DNA from: Methylomonas sp.
GTDB taxonomy: Bacteria > Pseudomonadota > Gammaproteobacteria > Methylococcales > Methylomonadaceae
Length of the DNA stretch: 9,278 bases
Direction: 5' to 3'
Assembly: GCA_026988195.1 (NCBI GenBank)
Contig: JALSLS010000385.1
Coordinates: 1 to 9,278 of the forward strand
This document shows positions 1-5,781 of this stretch, one piece after another. The stretch's first letter is position 1; the number at the start of each line of letters is the position of its first letter. Made by a program: the position numbers and the translations under genes. The notes beneath the pieces were generated by a model, which made no database searches, had not been told where the DNA came from, and saw only the letters and a program-made list of their open reading frames with translations.

Positions 1-1993
1 CAAGTTGGTAAGAAGGTTTTGAAAAGCTTCCCCCCACTTTGATAATAATAGGCATTCCTTTTATTTTTTCGACTTCTGTGGCCGAGGCAATGGTTTTTAG
101 CAGTTTGGCATTTACTTTATAATCTATCTGATCATTAGCCAAGTTTGCGGTACCTTTACCGTTAACACGTAATTTTGAGGCTTCTAAATAAAGGTCATCG
201 TTTCTCAGCAGTCCTTTACTAACCTTTGCAGTACCTTTAATCACAGAAAAAACAGTTTGGTCATTTTTATTGTCTGTGGGGAGAGGAGTTCCTGCTAGTA
301 GAGCTTTACCATTATCAATTATTTTTTGTAAATTAAACCCCCTGATCACGCCATTATTAAAGTTAAAACCAAGATTACCACTTAATGATGACTTAATAGC
401 TTGAATGGAGTTCCCGTACCCCTGAAGAGAGGCATTTGCATTGACTACACCACTCATTCTGGCCTCACCAAGCATATCGTTAAGGAGCGGCTCAATATTA
501 ACTTTTGCTAAGCGTTCATTTAAAGCAATGCGAGGTGTTCTATTTTTTACATTAATAGTGGTATTACCTTTATAAGATCCTTGGTAAAGTTGCTTAATAT
601 TTTGCTGGGTTTTAATAACACCTTGTTTTGCATTTAATTTTAGGCTTACTCCCTGCATTTTTAATTGATTGGCTTTAAGCTTAGCAATATTCACCTGGCC
701 ATTAGCATTTAATTCTCTTAGCATTTTTATCGGAAATAACCCTGCGCTAGCTGCGGCAGCACTAGCGGGTGTAGCAATGGTTTTGCTAGCTGAACCTGCT
801 TTTTTAGGGGCTAGATATTGATCGACATCAAGAGTATCAATATCAAAATTAAAAGTAATAGCGGGTTTAGAAAAGTTGCTAATCTTGCTAAAGCCATTAA
901 TGGTAGTGTCATCTAATTTGATAATTAAATCATTAATATTGGCTGAGTTTGTAGTTGCTTGTAATAGAAAGCTGGCAGATAGTTTATTTAATGCATTGCT
1001 TCCCTGCATTGCTGGCAAGGGGATTGAGATACTTTGCATAAATTTAGCAAGATTAAGCGGGTGGATTTTAACTGGGCCTGCAAAAGCTGGGCTGTCTTTT
1101 ATTTGAGTACCCTTGATATCTGCAGATAAGGTTAATGCACCGGTGTTAAGGTTAAGGCCAGATATATTTAAAATTTGTTGGGTTAAATCAAGTGCAATAT
1201 CTGCTGTTAGATTAACCTTAAGTGTTTCACCCGGTATATCTTTACCTGTTGTGGTGCTTTCAAGTTTTATATCTGTTAATTTAAAATTGTCGAGAGCTTC
1301 ATTGATAAAGAAATCCGTAGAAAATTTAATTTTTTCAGTGATGGCAGGTTCTTTATTTATAACGGTAAGGGCTAAAGTTACTTTAATGGCTTGATCAAAA
1401 GTAATTTTTCCTAAGCTAAAATTAACATCATTAATTTCTGTAAAGTTGCCTTGTTGCTGGTCATCCCAACTAATTTTAGCTTGTTCTATTGAAAGTCCAC
1501 CGATTGCTAGTGCAGCCAAAGGTGATACATTTTGTTCTTTAGGCGTGTCTGTATCTGAAGATGATGGCGGCGGCGGCGGGGTATTCTCTTTTTTAGTTAA
1601 GTCATCCCAATTACTAATGCCTTGCTTATTTTTTGCTAAATTTAAAACTAGACCTTTTAAAGTAATACGGCTTACTTCCAGTTTTTTTGATAGCAAGGGT
1701 ATTAATTTAACCCTGATATTACTTTCTTCAATTTCTGCAAAGCTCTCTGCTGAAAAGCCTTTGGCATTACTTAAGGTTATTTTTCCAGTGGAAATTCCAA
1801 CCCAAGGAAATACAGATAGATCAAGATCCCCTTCTATAACAATTTTCCTGCCAGTCGCATCTTTTACGGCTGATTGAATTTCAGGTTTAAAGTCATTAGG
1901 GTTTATAACCAAGGGTAAGATGATAACGGCAGCAATAATTAAACCAATAATTATTGCACAAATAGATATTATAATTTTAAGCAGGCGATTCAT
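1..1993 (-). CDS. asmA: AsmA family protein, C-terminus cut by window edge
   Basis: The frame is open from the ATG at 1993 to the window edge, about 664 codons without a stop. Residues 7-30 form one very hydrophobic membrane anchor, followed by NPNDFKPEIQ and the TGRKIVIEGDL / FPWVGIS pattern of the AsmA N-terminal domain. The last visible part (VNGKGTANLANDQIDYKVNA, then KGMPIIIKVGG) matches the AsmA C-terminal domain, so probably only a few tens of residues are missing; E. coli AsmA has 617. AsmA-like proteins are inner-membrane anchored, with a long beta-rich periplasmic part, and are linked to phospholipid transport and outer-membrane homeostasis; the exact role here is inferred. A low-complexity stretch (P139-P143, then S144-S146 and acidic residues) interrupts the N-terminal region. 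Only a weak GTGAG ribosome site precedes the start. Confidence 0.93.
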   Translation of the reverse strand, partial: MNRLLKIIISICAIIIGLIIAAVIILPLVINPNDFKPEIQSAVKDATGRKIVIEGDLDLSVFPWVGISTGKITLSNAKGFSAESFAEIEESNIRVKLIPLLSKKLEVSRITLKGLVLNLAKNKQGISNWDDLTKKENTPPPPPSSSDTDTPKEQNVSPLAALAIGGLSIEQAKISWDDQQQGNFTEINDVNFSLGKITFDQAIKVTLALTVINKEPAITEKIKFSTDFFINEALDNFKLTDIKLESTTTGKDIPGETLKVNLTADIALDLTQQILNISGLNLNTGALTLSADIKGTQIKDSPAFAGPVKIHPLNLAKFMQSISIPLPAMQGSNALNKLSASFLLQATTNSANINDLIIKLDDTTINGFSKISNFSKPAITFNFDIDTLDVDQYLAPKKAGSASKTIATPASAAAASAGLFPIKMLRELNANGQVNIAKLKANQLKMQGVSLKLNAKQGVIKTQQNIKQLYQGSYKGNTTINVKNRTPRIALNERLAKVNIEPLLNDMLGEARMSGVVNANASLQGYGNSIQAIKSSLSGNLGFNFNNGVIRGFNLQKIIDNGKALLAGTPLPTDNKNDQTVFSVIKGTAKVSKGLLRNDDLYLEASKLRVNGKGTANLANDQIDYKVNAKLLKTIASATEVEKIKGMPIIIKVGGSFSKPSYQL

Positions 1994-2073
1994 TTTAATC
2001 TCACTGTTCTAAAAAAGTATACTGATGAATGGTATGATTAATGGCTCATACTATTTATCTTGGCATGAAGTGT

Positions 2074-2105
2074 TTGGATGAGTTTAATCCAATTCTAACT
2101 GGATT
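2074..2105. promoter_or_regulatory. Overlapping inverted repeats on the asmA promoter, possible operator
   Basis: TTGGAT (2074-2079) pairs with ATCCAA (2087-2092), and AATCCA (2086-2091) also pairs with TGGATT (2100-2105). Three alternating copies of GGAT/ATCC are thus spaced along about 30 bp and cover the proposed -10 box of asmA. This could be a regulator site for either divergent gene. No known regulator is recognised, and arms this short can arise by chance. Confidence 0.25.
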
Positions 2106-2119
2106 TAAGACTAAATCAA
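2092..2119 (-). promoter_or_regulatory. Candidate sigma-70 promoter for asmA
   Basis: On the minus strand TTGATT (2114-2119) and TAGAAT (2092-2097) are separated by 16 bp. They match the consensus at 4 of 6 and 5 of 6 positions. The -10 box lies about 98 bp upstream of the asmA start. This is pattern matching by eye in an AT-rich spacer. Confidence 0.4.
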
Positions 2120-2134
2120 TTTTTTTAACTAAAA

Positions 2135-2142
2135 GGGGGGGG
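2135..2142 (+). promoter_or_regulatory. Run of eight G as ribosome binding site
   Basis: Eight consecutive G, two bases before the ATG at 2145, are the only purine-rich Shine-Dalgarno-like sequence for the small membrane gene. The 5' part of the run can pair with the CCUCC end of 16S rRNA at workable spacing. Homopolymer G tracts change length by slippage, so the spacing and hence expression could vary. Confidence 0.45.
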
Positions 2143-2144
2143 TA

Positions 2145-2375
2145 ATGATAATTTTATTGCCAGCGATTATTACGGTTATATTTTTTTTCTACTCAGGAAG
2201 GAGTAAAAAAGAAAATGGCATTAAGTGGTCTATTGTCGGGCTTATTGGGTATATATTAGGTTTTTCAATTAGTATTGTTACCATTGGTGAAACTTTTATT
2301 TCTATTTTAATTGCTTGTGTTGTTGTTGTTATCAGTCATATCCAGCTGTCAAGAGCGGCATTAAAAATAAATTAA
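2145..2375 (+). CDS. Small integral membrane protein of unknown function (76 aa)
   Basis: I do not recognise the family. The protein is almost wholly hydrophobic, with three likely membrane helices: residues 1-18, 28-48 and 49-69. They are separated by one strongly basic loop (GRSKKENGIKW, 18-28) that should be cytoplasmic. A short basic tail (SRAALKIN) ends it. The start at 2145 follows the G-run directly and has no in-frame rival. The gene is divergent from asmA, and no gene follows it on the same strand before the palindromic repeats, so it is probably monocistronic. Helix pattern and charge placement argue that it is real, but an AT-rich spacer can also yield hydrophobic frames by chance. 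Confidence 0.65.
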   Translation: MIILLPAIITVIFFFYSGRSKKENGIKWSIVGLIGYILGFSISIVTIGETFISILIACVVVVISHIQLSRAALKIN

Positions 2376-2433
2376 GGAATCTTAAAAGAATGATTTTACC
2401 CACTAAGGTCCTCGCGGCTATTAAGGTAAGGAC

Positions 2434-2502
2434 GTAGGATGTGCTGAGGAACGAAGCGCATCGTTTACAGCTGATGCGCTTCCTGTCGTCAGCACATCCT
2501 AC
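2434..2502. repeat. Complete 69-bp palindromic repeat, REP/MITE-like
   Basis: Perfect 14-bp outer arms GTAGGATGTGCTGA (2434-2447) and TCAGCACATCCTAC (2489-2502) enclose perfect 10-bp inner arms GAAGCGCATC (2453-2462) and GATGCGCTTC (2473-2482). The result is a long two-stage cruciform or hairpin. A truncated copy of the same element lies at 4388-4440 in the same orientation, which makes it a dispersed repeat rather than a one-off structure. It has no coding capacity. I infer a REP-like or non-autonomous mobile element. It could also stop or protect transcripts arriving from the small membrane gene. Confidence 0.88.
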
Positions 2503-2597
2503 AGCAAATTGCTTAACTTAATGGTAGTGCCTTATAGCTAAATTATAATGCTTGGGTAGGGTCATTCTTATAATCTCCCAATGTACTAAGACATAAA

Positions 2598-2630
2598 AAA
2601 GCGGAAAGTACGCTTGGTACTCCCCGCTTT
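2598..2630 (-). terminator. Rho-independent terminator, likely for the peroxiredoxin transcript
   Basis: AAAGCGG (2598-2604) pairs with CCGCTTT (2624-2630). After a 2x2 mismatch, AGTAC (2606-2610) pairs with GTACT (2617-2621) around a short loop. On the minus strand the stem runs into a T6 tract, so it would end transcripts coming from the peroxiredoxin gene about 260 bp upstream. On the plus strand only CTTTAATT follows, so termination in that direction would be weaker. Confidence 0.65.
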
Positions 2631-2687
2631 AATTACTAAGGAGCGTGTATGGAATAGCTTCCCGAAATTATAACGTAGGATTTTTGT

Positions 2688-2753
2688 TTCAGGTGGAATG
2701 ATCTCATGAGGCGCATAGCAAGCTACGCAACGATTGAGATCATTCCATCTGGA
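2688..2753. repeat. Second, unrelated palindromic element
   Basis: TGGAATGATCTCA (2694-2706) and TGAGATCATTCCA (2735-2747) are perfect 13-bp arms. With wobble pairs they extend outwards to 2688 and 2753. The centre carries a smaller TAGC-AA-GCTA palindrome (2716-2725). No T tract follows on either strand, so it does not look like a classic terminator. It lies in the probable 3' untranslated part of the peroxiredoxin transcript. Its two-stage build resembles the element at 2434-2502, though the sequence differs. No second copy is in the window. Confidence 0.7.
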
Positions 2754-2888
2754 GCAAAAAGACAAGTTAGAAATCGGTAAGTTGTTTCATGCACGTTCCT
2801 AAGGGGCATCTTTATTAACTTATAGCTGGGTTAGTATGCTTAAATACATACCGATTGAGTAAAAGTTAACTAGAAACGTCCTTATTTG

Positions 2889-3494
2889 TTATAGTTCTTC
2901 AGCATTTTTGCTCAAGTAGTCAGCAACACCAGTTGGGCTTGCATCCATACCTGAATCACCTTGAGTCCAGCCAGCTGGGCAAACTTCGCCATGCTCTTCG
3001 TGGAACTGTAGGGCATCAACCATACGTAACATTTCGTCAATATTACGTCCTAATGGCAAATCGTTAACGACTTGGTGACGAACCGTTCCAGCTTTATCAA
3101 TTAAAAAGCTTCCACGGTAAGCGACTGCTGGGGAGGCGGCTTCAACATCATAATCTTTACAAATTTGGTGATCAAGATCGGCTGCCATTGTGTAACGAAC
3201 TGGGCCAATACCGCCATCATTGATAGCAGTGTTACGCCATGCGTTATGAGTGAAGTGAGAATCGATAGATACAGATATTACTTCTACGCCACGTTTTTTA
3301 AATTCATCCATACGGTGGTCTAGTGCAATTAATTCACTAGGGCAAACAAATGTAAAATCTAAAGGGTAGAAAAATACAACAGCATATTTTCCATTTGTTG
3401 CTTCAGAAAAACTGAAAGAATCAACAATCTCACCGTCAGCTAATACCGCAGGAACTGTAAAGTCAGGGGCTTGTTTACCTACTAATACGCTCAT
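2889..3494 (-). CDS. Typical 2-Cys peroxiredoxin (AhpC/Prx1 class)
   Basis: This cytosolic thiol peroxidase of 201 residues reduces hydrogen peroxide, organic hydroperoxides and peroxynitrite. The signature FYPLDFTFVCPSE holds the catalytic P44, T48 and peroxidatic C51; R127 is the likely active-site arginine. HGEVCPAGW holds the resolving C172, expected to form an intersubunit disulfide with C51, then reduced by a thioredoxin-type partner. There is also C112. GGIG (94-97) and a C-terminal extension with Y193-L194 resemble the GGLG and YF motifs of oxidation-sensitive Prx1 enzymes, unlike the shorter E. coli AhpC (187 aa). GGAG lies 8-9 bases before the ATG at 3494. No ahpF or reductase gene is adjacent; the gene seems monocistronic, ending at the hairpin at 2598-2630. 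Confidence 0.96.
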   Translation of the reverse strand: MSVLVGKQAPDFTVPAVLADGEIVDSFSFSEATNGKYAVVFFYPLDFTFVCPSELIALDHRMDEFKKRGVEVISVSIDSHFTHNAWRNTAINDGGIGPVRYTMAADLDHQICKDYDVEAASPAVAYRGSFLIDKAGTVRHQVVNDLPLGRNIDEMLRMVDALQFHEEHGEVCPAGWTQGDSGMDASPTGVADYLSKNAEEL

Positions 3495-3548
3495 TTATTA
3501 TCTCCAAATAATTCTTAAAAAACAAAGTGTTACAAATTAATACAGACC

Positions 3549-3554
3549 ATTATA
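3549..3554 (-). promoter_or_regulatory. Candidate -10 box of the peroxiredoxin gene
   Basis: A perfect TATAAT on the minus strand lies about 55 bp upstream of the peroxiredoxin start. At the proper distance only a weak -35 (TGTAGA, 3573-3578, 18-bp spacer) is visible. That would fit a promoter needing an activator, but this is inference. Confidence 0.4.
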
Positions 3555-3675
3555 AGGGTGTATTTGTTGTATTCTACACTAAAATACTAGGGATTAGCTG
3601 AATTTAAATGCTAAAAAACTTGATATTTGATTGAACATTGTAGATAATTTGTAGTCATTATCCTACGATATTAAC

Positions 3676-3712
3676 AATAAAGGTATGTCTTTTATTTTTG
3701 TAGACCTTTATT
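3676..3712. other. AU-rich hairpin in the divergent spacer
   Basis: AATAAAGGT (3676-3684) and ACCTTTATT (3704-3712) form a perfect 9-bp stem with a 19-base loop, followed on the plus strand by a short T-rich stretch (3711-3714). It could be a weak terminator or a regulator site. With only two G-C pairs the stem is weak, and the place between divergent promoters does not explain a terminator. Confidence 0.3.
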
Positions 3713-3731
3713 TTAGGGATTAATAAATAAA

Positions 3732-3752
3732 TTGTCCAATAAGGATTGGCAA
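3732..3752. promoter_or_regulatory. Short inverted repeat upstream of the AP2-like gene promoter
   Basis: CCAAT (3736-3740) and ATTGG (3745-3749) are mirror arms around four bases. Flanking TTG (3732-3734) and CAA (3750-3752) extend the symmetry with one unpaired base. It sits about 20 bp upstream of the proposed -35 box, a usual place for an activator. No regulator family is recognised. Confidence 0.25.
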
Positions 3753-3772
3753 CTGATTTTAACTGCAGTGTG

Positions 3773-3801
3773 TTGAAATAACGCCCCTTATTAAAAATAA
3801 T
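3773..3801 (+). promoter_or_regulatory. Candidate sigma-70 promoter for the AP2-like gene
   Basis: TTGAAA (3773-3778) and AATAAT (3796-3801) are separated by 17 bp, each close to consensus. The -10 box ends 43 bp before the start codon at 3845. Confidence 0.45.
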
Positions 3802-3844
3802 TCATTAAAGTTGGGTCATTAAGTACCCATAGAGGTAGATAAAC

Positions 3845-4360
3845 ATGGCTAAAAATAAACATATTACAGAACCTGATGCTTTTGGCTATCAAGTGCGTAT
3901 TGTCCGACGTGGAAAGGAAAGCAGTCGTTACTTTTCTCATAAATTATGGGGAAATAGAAGTAAGTCGTTACAGGCGGCAATTACATGGCGAGACCAAATG
4001 TTGGTTGTACTAAAAGGGAGTAGAACGCGGTTCTTAAAACCCCCTAAGAATAAGACTACAACTGGAGTCACAGGCGTTTCAAGAACAATAAAATACGATC
4101 ACAGAAAAGATAAAAGTTATCTTTGCTATACGGTTTTTTGGGTAAAAGATAGAAAATCTAAAAATAAAACTTTTCAAGTGGGTAATGTTGAAACGGTTAC
4201 TGCTGACGATGAACTGCATGCGTTTAGAACGGCAAGATTATTTAGAACTTGCTATGAACACTCTATTGATCATGATCTGCAATTTTTTGAAGATAAGTTT
4301 GTTGGATGGAAAAAAATACGGGTTTATGAAGATATAGAGTTAGGTGCTGTTGCTGGTTAG
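3845..4360 (+). CDS. Protein with two AP2-like DNA-binding units (171 aa)
   Basis: The protein is basic and has two similar units in the three-strand-plus-helix pattern of AP2/ERF-type DNA-binding domains. Unit 1 (about 13-57) runs from YQVRIVRRGKE through RYFS to the helix SLQAAITWRDQML. Unit 2 (about 72-138) runs from TGVTGVSRT through YLCYTVFWV and KTFQVGN to the helix AFRTARLFRTCYE. In bacteria AP2 domains occur in mobile-element proteins (HNH endonucleases, integrases) and in stand-alone proteins often left hypothetical. I see no HNH motif, integrase domain or other catalytic part, so this is probably a DNA-binding protein without nuclease activity; its target is unknown. AGAGG nine bases before the ATG at 3845 fixes the start. 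It is divergent from the peroxiredoxin gene and is followed by a half palindromic repeat. The AP2 assignment rests on pattern recognition, without a profile search. Confidence 0.85.
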   Translation: MAKNKHITEPDAFGYQVRIVRRGKESSRYFSHKLWGNRSKSLQAAITWRDQMLVVLKGSRTRFLKPPKNKTTTGVTGVSRTIKYDHRKDKSYLCYTVFWVKDRKSKNKTFQVGNVETVTADDELHAFRTARLFRTCYEHSIDHDLQFFEDKFVGWKKIRVYEDIELGAVAG

Positions 4361-4387
4361 GCCTCTAAGTAAATTAAGCAAGTTGAT

Positions 4388-4440
4388 GTAGGATGTGCTG
4401 ACGATAGGAAGCGCATCGCTTGCAGTTGATGCGCTTCCTA
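4388..4440. repeat. Half copy of the 69-bp palindromic repeat
   Basis: The left outer arm GTAGGATGTGCTGA (4388-4401) is identical to the copy at 2434. The inner arms TAGGAAGCGCATC (4405-4417) and GATGCGCTTCCTA (4428-4440) are perfect over 13 bp. After about 4445 the sequence departs from the element, so the right outer arm is missing. It lies 27 bp past the stop of the AP2-like gene, in the spacer before the converging TPR gene. The inner stem might act as a transcript end, but no T tract follows it directly. Confidence 0.85.
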
Positions 4441-4572
4441 CCGTAATATTTTCTCACCTTATTGGCAATGAGACTCTCGGTGGGTAACTACCATTTTTCC
4501 AGCATGGTTTATCGAATACCTACCAGTATATCTAAATTATTTCTGGTTTTTATTATTGCTAAGCCATGAAAT

Positions 4573-5781
4573 TTAATAGCTTGTTTCAGGTTCGCTAATA
4601 TATTTTAGCCATTGCTGAGCTGCTTTTTTATTTTTACTGTACTGTGCCGCTTTCAAAAAGTATTTTCTTGCTTGTTTGCTATTGTTTTTCTCATAATAAC
4701 TCATTCCAAGTAATAAATAAGTCGCTCCAGTATTTTTTAAATTACCCTTTTTTAATGCTTTAGTTAAAGCTTGAATGGCTTTTTCCCATTGTTCTTGCTC
4801 AACATGTATTTGCCCCAGTTGTTGGTATAAACTGCCCTTATTACTTAGACCAGAAGCAATTTCTAAAGCTTTAATAGCTTCGTCAAACTCTTTTGCCATT
4901 GTCCACGCATGGGCTAAGGTCTCCCAGTTTTTTGAACTATATTTAATCTTTTTAAGATTGATAGCTTGTTTTAGTAGGGTTGCCGCTTTATAGGGTGAAT
5001 TGATATATAAAAATAAATTAGCCAGAGCCAGTATATCTTTCTCTGTGTTTAAAAAACCTTTTTTATAGGCTAGATATTTAATGGAAGCCGCTTTTTTATA
5101 TTGTTTTATTTGCTGATAAGTTGAAGCTAGTTGGTTCCAGTATTGCTTTTTTTCAGGGTATTGAGTAATCAATTTCTGTAGTATTTTAGCGGCTGCCCTA
5201 TAGTTTTCTAGCTCATAATATAAGGCTAAATTTAATTGGTACCAAGTCTCAGCAGGTTTTTTTGTTCTAGCGATGGCCTTTTTTATATGGGGTAGTGCTT
5301 TGCGATATTGCTTTAATTGAGCGTAAGCGTTAGCCACTAAAACACTAACTTGAACATCAGGGGATGAGTTTTTGGCAAGCCAAGGTTCTAAAATTTGAAT
5401 AGCTTTAGTATATTGCTCTACTGCCATATAAAGCTGACCTAAATTTAAAATAGCTTGCTGTTCTTGTTTTTTAGGTAAAACATTTAAAGCAAGGGCTTTA
5501 GCAAGTGTTGTAGCTGCTTTTTTATATTGGTTATTTAATGCATATACGGATGACAGACTGCGTAACACAATAGCCTTTTCATAGCTTTTCTGTTTTGTTT
5601 TTTTCAGCATTGCTGTTAATTTTTGCGCAGCTTGTGTGTAAGCTTTTTTAGCAATGAGCTGTTCTGATTTTTGTAATTTTTTATAAAGCCAAGGCGAAAT
5701 GGATGGGCTTTTTTGTTTATCCCCTGCATAGGCAGGAGAGAGTATTAGTAGAGATAAGACTAGAGCCAGTATGCGTATCAT
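4573..5781 (-). CDS. Secreted TPR-repeat protein of the TonB2-type operon
   Basis: The 402-residue protein opens with a signal peptide (hydrophobic 3-17, likely cut after AYA at 17-19, no lipobox cysteine), so it should be periplasmic. The rest is alpha-helical tetratricopeptide repeats, about ten units visible from Y/F/W-x-x-A patterns such as YKKAATTL, YTKAIQIL, FDEAIKAL and WEKAIQAL. It is unusually rich in lysine. TPR proteins are scaffolds for protein-protein contacts. A TPR gene closes known Vibrio TonB2 clusters, so a role beside TonB in the periplasm is inferred; the partner is unknown. Its ATG overlaps the tonB stop (ATGA, 5778-5781) and no Shine-Dalgarno precedes it, so translation probably depends on ribosomes finishing tonB. 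It is the last gene of the operon. Confidence 0.9.
   Translation of the reverse strand: MIRILALVLSLLILSPAYAGDKQKSPSISPWLYKKLQKSEQLIAKKAYTQAAQKLTAMLKKTKQKSYEKAIVLRSLSSVYALNNQYKKAATTLAKALALNVLPKKQEQQAILNLGQLYMAVEQYTKAIQILEPWLAKNSSPDVQVSVLVANAYAQLKQYRKALPHIKKAIARTKKPAETWYQLNLALYYELENYRAAAKILQKLITQYPEKKQYWNQLASTYQQIKQYKKAASIKYLAYKKGFLNTEKDILALANLFLYINSPYKAATLLKQAINLKKIKYSSKNWETLAHAWTMAKEFDEAIKALEIASGLSNKGSLYQQLGQIHVEQEQWEKAIQALTKALKKGNLKNTGATYLLLGMSYYEKNNSKQARKYFLKAAQYSKNKKAAQQWLKYISEPETSY

Larger units (their letters stand above)
2376..2888. other. Gene-free stretch with palindromic repeats and a hairpin
   Basis: These 513 bp lie between the ends of the small membrane gene and the peroxiredoxin gene, which converge. 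No convincing coding frame is visible on either strand. The stretch holds a 69-bp palindrome (2434-2502), a terminator-like hairpin (2598-2630) and a second, unrelated palindrome (2688-2753). In the rest I see only a short GTATG/CATAC pairing at 2834-2851. Confidence 0.7.
3495..3844. other. Divergent spacer between peroxiredoxin and AP2-like gene
   Basis: These 350 bp are very AT-rich and contain no convincing coding frame. They should carry the promoters of both flanking genes. Candidates are listed separately: a minus-strand -10 box, a plus-strand -35/-10 pair, an AU-rich hairpin, and a short inverted repeat upstream of the plus promoter. I cannot identify a clear OxyR-type site by eye. Confidence 0.6.

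Noticed and set aside
876..1877. Three long plus-strand open frames (876-1106, 1113-1394, 1446-1877).
   Set aside because: They lie antisense to asmA, whose frame is continuous and has clear family motifs. They have no ribosome sites or recognisable domains.
2434..2502. Complete palindrome as an insertion sequence with terminal repeats.
   Set aside because: The inside is about 40 bp, too short for a transposase, and no target-site duplication is evident. At most it is a non-autonomous element.
2434..4440. The repeated palindromes as a CRISPR array.
   Set aside because: There are only two copies about 1.9 kb apart, with genes between them, no regular spacers and no cas genes.
4504..4569. A 21-codon plus-strand frame in the spacer before the TPR gene.
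   Set aside because: It is very short, has no ribosome site and overlaps nothing informative, so it is expected by chance.
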